A stretch of DNA of 7,852 nucleotides from Burkholderiales bacterium (GTDB lineage: Bacteria > Pseudomonadota > Gammaproteobacteria > Burkholderiales > Burkholderiaceae_C), in the NCBI GenBank assembly GCA_947448105.1, contig CANFNE010000114.1, positions 1 through 7,852 of the forward strand, given 5' to 3'. The translations under genes were made by a program, and so were the position numbers. Positions within the stretch are counted from its first letter, which is position 1, and each line of letters starts with the position of its first letter. Shown piece by piece: positions 5,709 to 7,852 of this stretch. The notes under the pieces are model-generated. The model made no database searches and was not told where the DNA came from. It saw nothing but the letters and a program-made list of their open reading frames with translations.

Positions 5709-6641
5709 ATGGCCCAAGACTCGCACCTAAGCACCTCCTTGCCGCCCGCACTCGCTGGCGCTCACACGGTGTTGGCCACGCCTGCGGGCGCTATCAGCCT
5801 GTACCGCGCGCAGCCCTCGGGAAGTGCCAGTGCGGGCCCGGTCTTGCTGTTGATTCACAGTGTGAACGCCGCAGCATCTGCCGCCGAGCTCGCACCGCTC
5901 TACGCGCATTACAGCCCGCAGAGGCCGGTGGTGGCCATGGAATTGCCAGGTTACGGCCTGTCGGACCGCAGTGACCGGCCTTACACGCTGCGGTTGATGA
6001 CGGATGCGGTGCACGCGGTGATTGCGCATGTGCGCGCCGCGCAGGGTGGGGCGCCGGTGGACGTGCTGGCGGTGTCTTTGGCCTGCGAGTTTGCGGCGCG
6101 CGCCAGTGTCGAGGCGCCCAACAGCATTGCGCGCCTGGCCTTGGTCAGCCCCACGGGTTTTAGCGGAAAGCGTCGCCACTACGGCCCGGCAGGCAGCAGC
6201 CGGGGCGTAGCCTGGCTGCACCGCGTGGTCAGCCATCCCGTCTGGGCCCAGGGCTTGTTTGACGCGCTCACGCGGCCGGGCGTGGTGCGCTACTTTTTAA
6301 AGCGCACCTGGGGCGCGGCGCAGATTGACGAGGCCTTGTGGCGCTACTGCGTGCAAACCGCGCGCCAGCCTGGTGCCCGGCACGCACCGCTGTATTTTTT
6401 GGCCGCCCATTTGTTCAGTGCCGATGTCAACACCGTGTACGAGGCGCTGGCCTGCCCGGTGTGGATGTCCATGGCCACGCGCGGCGACTTTACCGACTAC
6501 CGGGGGCGCGACACGGTGCAAGACCGCGCGAACTGGCACATCCACCGGATGGAGGGCGGCGCCTTGCCGTACTTTGAAGACCTGCGGCAGTTCGCGGTCC
6601 TGCTCGATCCGTTTTGGCAGGCGCAGTCCCAGGCGGTCTAG
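5709..6641 (+). CDS. Alpha/beta-hydrolase-fold protein, catalytic triad apparently incomplete
   Basis: This 310-residue protein has the alpha/beta-hydrolase fold. There is a strand plus oxyanion-type segment VLLLIHSVNAAASAAEL (45-61), the PGYGLSDRSDRPYTLRL region (80-96), a nucleophile elbow VLAVSLACEFAARA (119-132) with S123, a region around 150-245 that fits a cap domain, and an acid-containing segment ATRGDFTDYRG (256-266). The elbow is AxSxA rather than GxSxG, and the oxyanion segment is HSVNA rather than HGxxG. The segment that normally carries the catalytic histidine (GHxPxxE) reads GGALPYFED (283-291), with alanine 285 at the histidine position. Nearby H277 and H279 could be alternatives. 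Substrate and activity are unknown. I chose the ATG at 5709; an in-frame TTG at 5694 would add five residues. There is no signal peptide. The gap from folK is 32 bases, so it may end the transcription unit. Confidence 0.85.
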   Translation: MAQDSHLSTSLPPALAGAHTVLATPAGAISLYRAQPSGSASAGPVLLLIHSVNAAASAAELAPLYAHYSPQRPVVAMELPGYGLSDRSDRPYTLRLMTDAVHAVIAHVRAAQGGAPVDVLAVSLACEFAARASVEAPNSIARLALVSPTGFSGKRRHYGPAGSSRGVAWLHRVVSHPVWAQGLFDALTRPGVVRYFLKRTWGAAQIDEALWRYCVQTARQPGARHAPLYFLAAHLFSADVNTVYEALACPVWMSMATRGDFTDYRGRDTVQDRANWHIHRMEGGALPYFEDLRQFAVLLDPFWQAQSQAV

Positions 6642-6650
6642 CCCCGCCTG
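6630..6650. terminator. Perfect inverted repeat between convergent genes, candidate bidirectional terminator
   Basis: CAGGCGG (6630-6636) and CCGCCTG (6644-6650) form a perfect 7-bp GC-rich stem with a 7-base loop, TCTAGCC, holding the stop codon of the hydrolase gene. The two genes converge here and are only 19 bases apart. There is no T-run on either side, so if it stops transcription it does so without a classical U-tract, or it simply stabilises 3' ends. Confidence 0.4.
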
Positions 6651-6660
6651 CCGTGTCGCC

Positions 6661-7851
6661 TTAAACGCCTACGGGCTCGTGTGTCATGTCCAGGTGCAGC
6701 ATGGTGCCGGTGTAGGGGTGGGCATGGGCCACGTCTTCGTCGAGCTCCACACCCAGGCCGGGCGCGGTGGGCGGGATGATGTAGCCGTCTTGCCACTCAA
6801 TGGGTTTTTTCAGGATCTGGCTGTGGAAACCCTTCCAGTCCAGAATGCTTTCCTGGATCAGGAAGTTGGGGCTGCAGGTGGCGAGTTGGATGTTGGCCGC
6901 ACCCACCACCGGGCCGCAGTACAGGTGCGGCGCGATTTGCACGTGGTAGGCCTCGGCCATGGAGGCGATTTTTTTGCCCTCCAGAATTCCGCCCACGCGG
7001 CCCAGGTTCATTTGCAAAATGGCAGCAGCGCCTTCTTCGAGCACGCGCACGAATTCCCATTTGGTTGCCAGACGCTCGCCGCAGGCCACGGGGATGGTGG
7101 TGCCGCGCGCGACCTTGCCCATTTCACGCTGGTTGTCCGGCGGAATGGGCTCTTCAAACCACATCGGGTCGTATTTTTCCAGGCGGCGCGCCAGACGGAT
7201 GGCACCGGCGGCGCTCATTTGCCCGTGCGTACCAAACAGCAAATCGGCTTGCGTGCCTACTGCTTCGCGCAGCATGCGGCAAAAGGTCTCAGAGCGCTCG
7301 AGTTCGGTGAGGGACAACTGGCGTCCATCAAAAACCGAATACGGCCCGGCCGGGTCAAATTTGAGGGCGGTAAAGCCCATCTTCAAATATTCGGCAGCGC
7401 GCTCGGCGGCCAGCACCGGGTCGGCGTAGACATTGGTCTTGTCGCCTTCTTTGGGATAAATGTAGGTGTAGCTGCGCAGTTTTTCATGCACCTGGCCGCC
7501 CAGCAGCTTGTAGACGGGTTTGTTGACGTCCTTGCCCACGATGTCCCAGCAGGCCATCTCGATGCCGCTCAAAATGCCCATGGTGGTGATGTCGGGCCGC
7601 TGGATAAAGCCGCTGCCGTAGACGCTGCGCCAGATGCGCTCGGTGTCATAGGGGTCGCGACCAATCACGCAGCGTTCGACCACGTCTTTGACCATCTGCT
7701 CGACCACGCTGGGGTGGTAGGGCAGGTTGTAGACCTCGCCCAGGCCTTCGATGCCTTCGTCGGTGATGAGCTTCAAAAACACGAAGTAACGCCCGCCAAA
7801 GCCCGGCGGCGGGTTGCCTACGACAAAGGTTTTTACATCGGTGATTTTCAT
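6661..7851 (-). CDS. Enolase-superfamily protein (mandelate racemase / galactonate dehydratase-like)
   Basis: This 396-residue protein has the two-domain layout of the enolase superfamily: an N-terminal capping domain (about 1-125, starting MKITDVKTFVV, with GIEMACWDIVGK at 96-107) and a beta-barrel domain to about 370. Such enzymes abstract a proton next to a carboxylate; relatives dehydrate or cycloisomerise sugar acids. Visible active-site positions include K164 (ALKFD), H209 (FGTHGQ, 206-211), E234 (WFEEP), E259 (ACGERL), H309 (IAPHLYCGP) and E334. Compared with E. coli galactonate dehydratase, the first metal ligand (D in LDFHG) is replaced by G207, and the aspartate of the His-Asp dyad (QPD) is N282. 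The substrate is therefore uncertain, and dgoD should not be assigned. The ATG at 7851-7849 begins one base inside the right edge, so its promoter and ribosome-binding site are outside. It converges on the hydrolase gene. Confidence 0.88.
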   Translation of the reverse strand: MKITDVKTFVVGNPPPGFGGRYFVFLKLITDEGIEGLGEVYNLPYHPSVVEQMVKDVVERCVIGRDPYDTERIWRSVYGSGFIQRPDITTMGILSGIEMACWDIVGKDVNKPVYKLLGGQVHEKLRSYTYIYPKEGDKTNVYADPVLAAERAAEYLKMGFTALKFDPAGPYSVFDGRQLSLTELERSETFCRMLREAVGTQADLLFGTHGQMSAAGAIRLARRLEKYDPMWFEEPIPPDNQREMGKVARGTTIPVACGERLATKWEFVRVLEEGAAAILQMNLGRVGGILEGKKIASMAEAYHVQIAPHLYCGPVVGAANIQLATCSPNFLIQESILDWKGFHSQILKKPIEWQDGYIIPPTAPGLGVELDEDVAHAHPYTGTMLHLDMTHEPVGV

Positions 7852-7852
7852 G

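Noticed and set aside
6959..7429. Plus-strand open frame (156 codons) opposite the enolase-superfamily gene
   Set aside because: The product is rich in S, R, P and A, has no motif, and lies wholly antisense to a conserved gene.

Overview
This window is GC-rich and looks like ordinary chromosome from a betaproteobacterium of the order Burkholderiales, most likely the family Comamonadaceae (Rhodoferax, Polaromonas or Acidovorax-like). That placement is an inference from protein character, codon bias and gene order; no rRNA or other firm taxonomic marker is present. Coding density is very high. There is no gene-free stretch longer than about 130 bases, and I found no tRNA, rRNA, CRISPR array, insertion sequence or prophage gene.

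Layout: positions 1-925 hold the first 308 codons of purM on the minus strand, running off the left edge. A short divergent promoter region (926-1051) separates it from a tightly packed plus-strand run: an AI-2E/PerM-type membrane protein (1052-2149), hda (2157-2828), an HAD-IB phosphatase-like gene (2825-3511), pcnB (3576-5180), folK (5206-5676) and an alpha/beta-hydrolase-fold gene (5709-6641). Gaps run from a 4-base overlap to 64 bases, so most of this run is probably one transcription unit. A convergent enolase-superfamily gene (6661-7851, minus strand) fills the right end. The two converging genes are separated by 19 bases and share a perfect 7-bp inverted repeat.

Function: purM (purine synthesis), hda (resets the DnaA initiator after replication starts), pcnB (poly(A) addition and RNA turnover) and folK (folate synthesis) are housekeeping genes of growth and nucleotide metabolism. 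The HAD protein is translationally coupled to hda, but its substrate is unknown. The last two genes look more accessory: a hydrolase-fold protein whose catalytic histidine appears to be replaced by alanine, and a dehydratase-like enolase-superfamily protein with two canonical active-site aspartates replaced.

I do not see a convincing new system here. The points most worth a second look are the two divergent active sites and a short AT-richer repeat-like motif between folK and the hydrolase gene.
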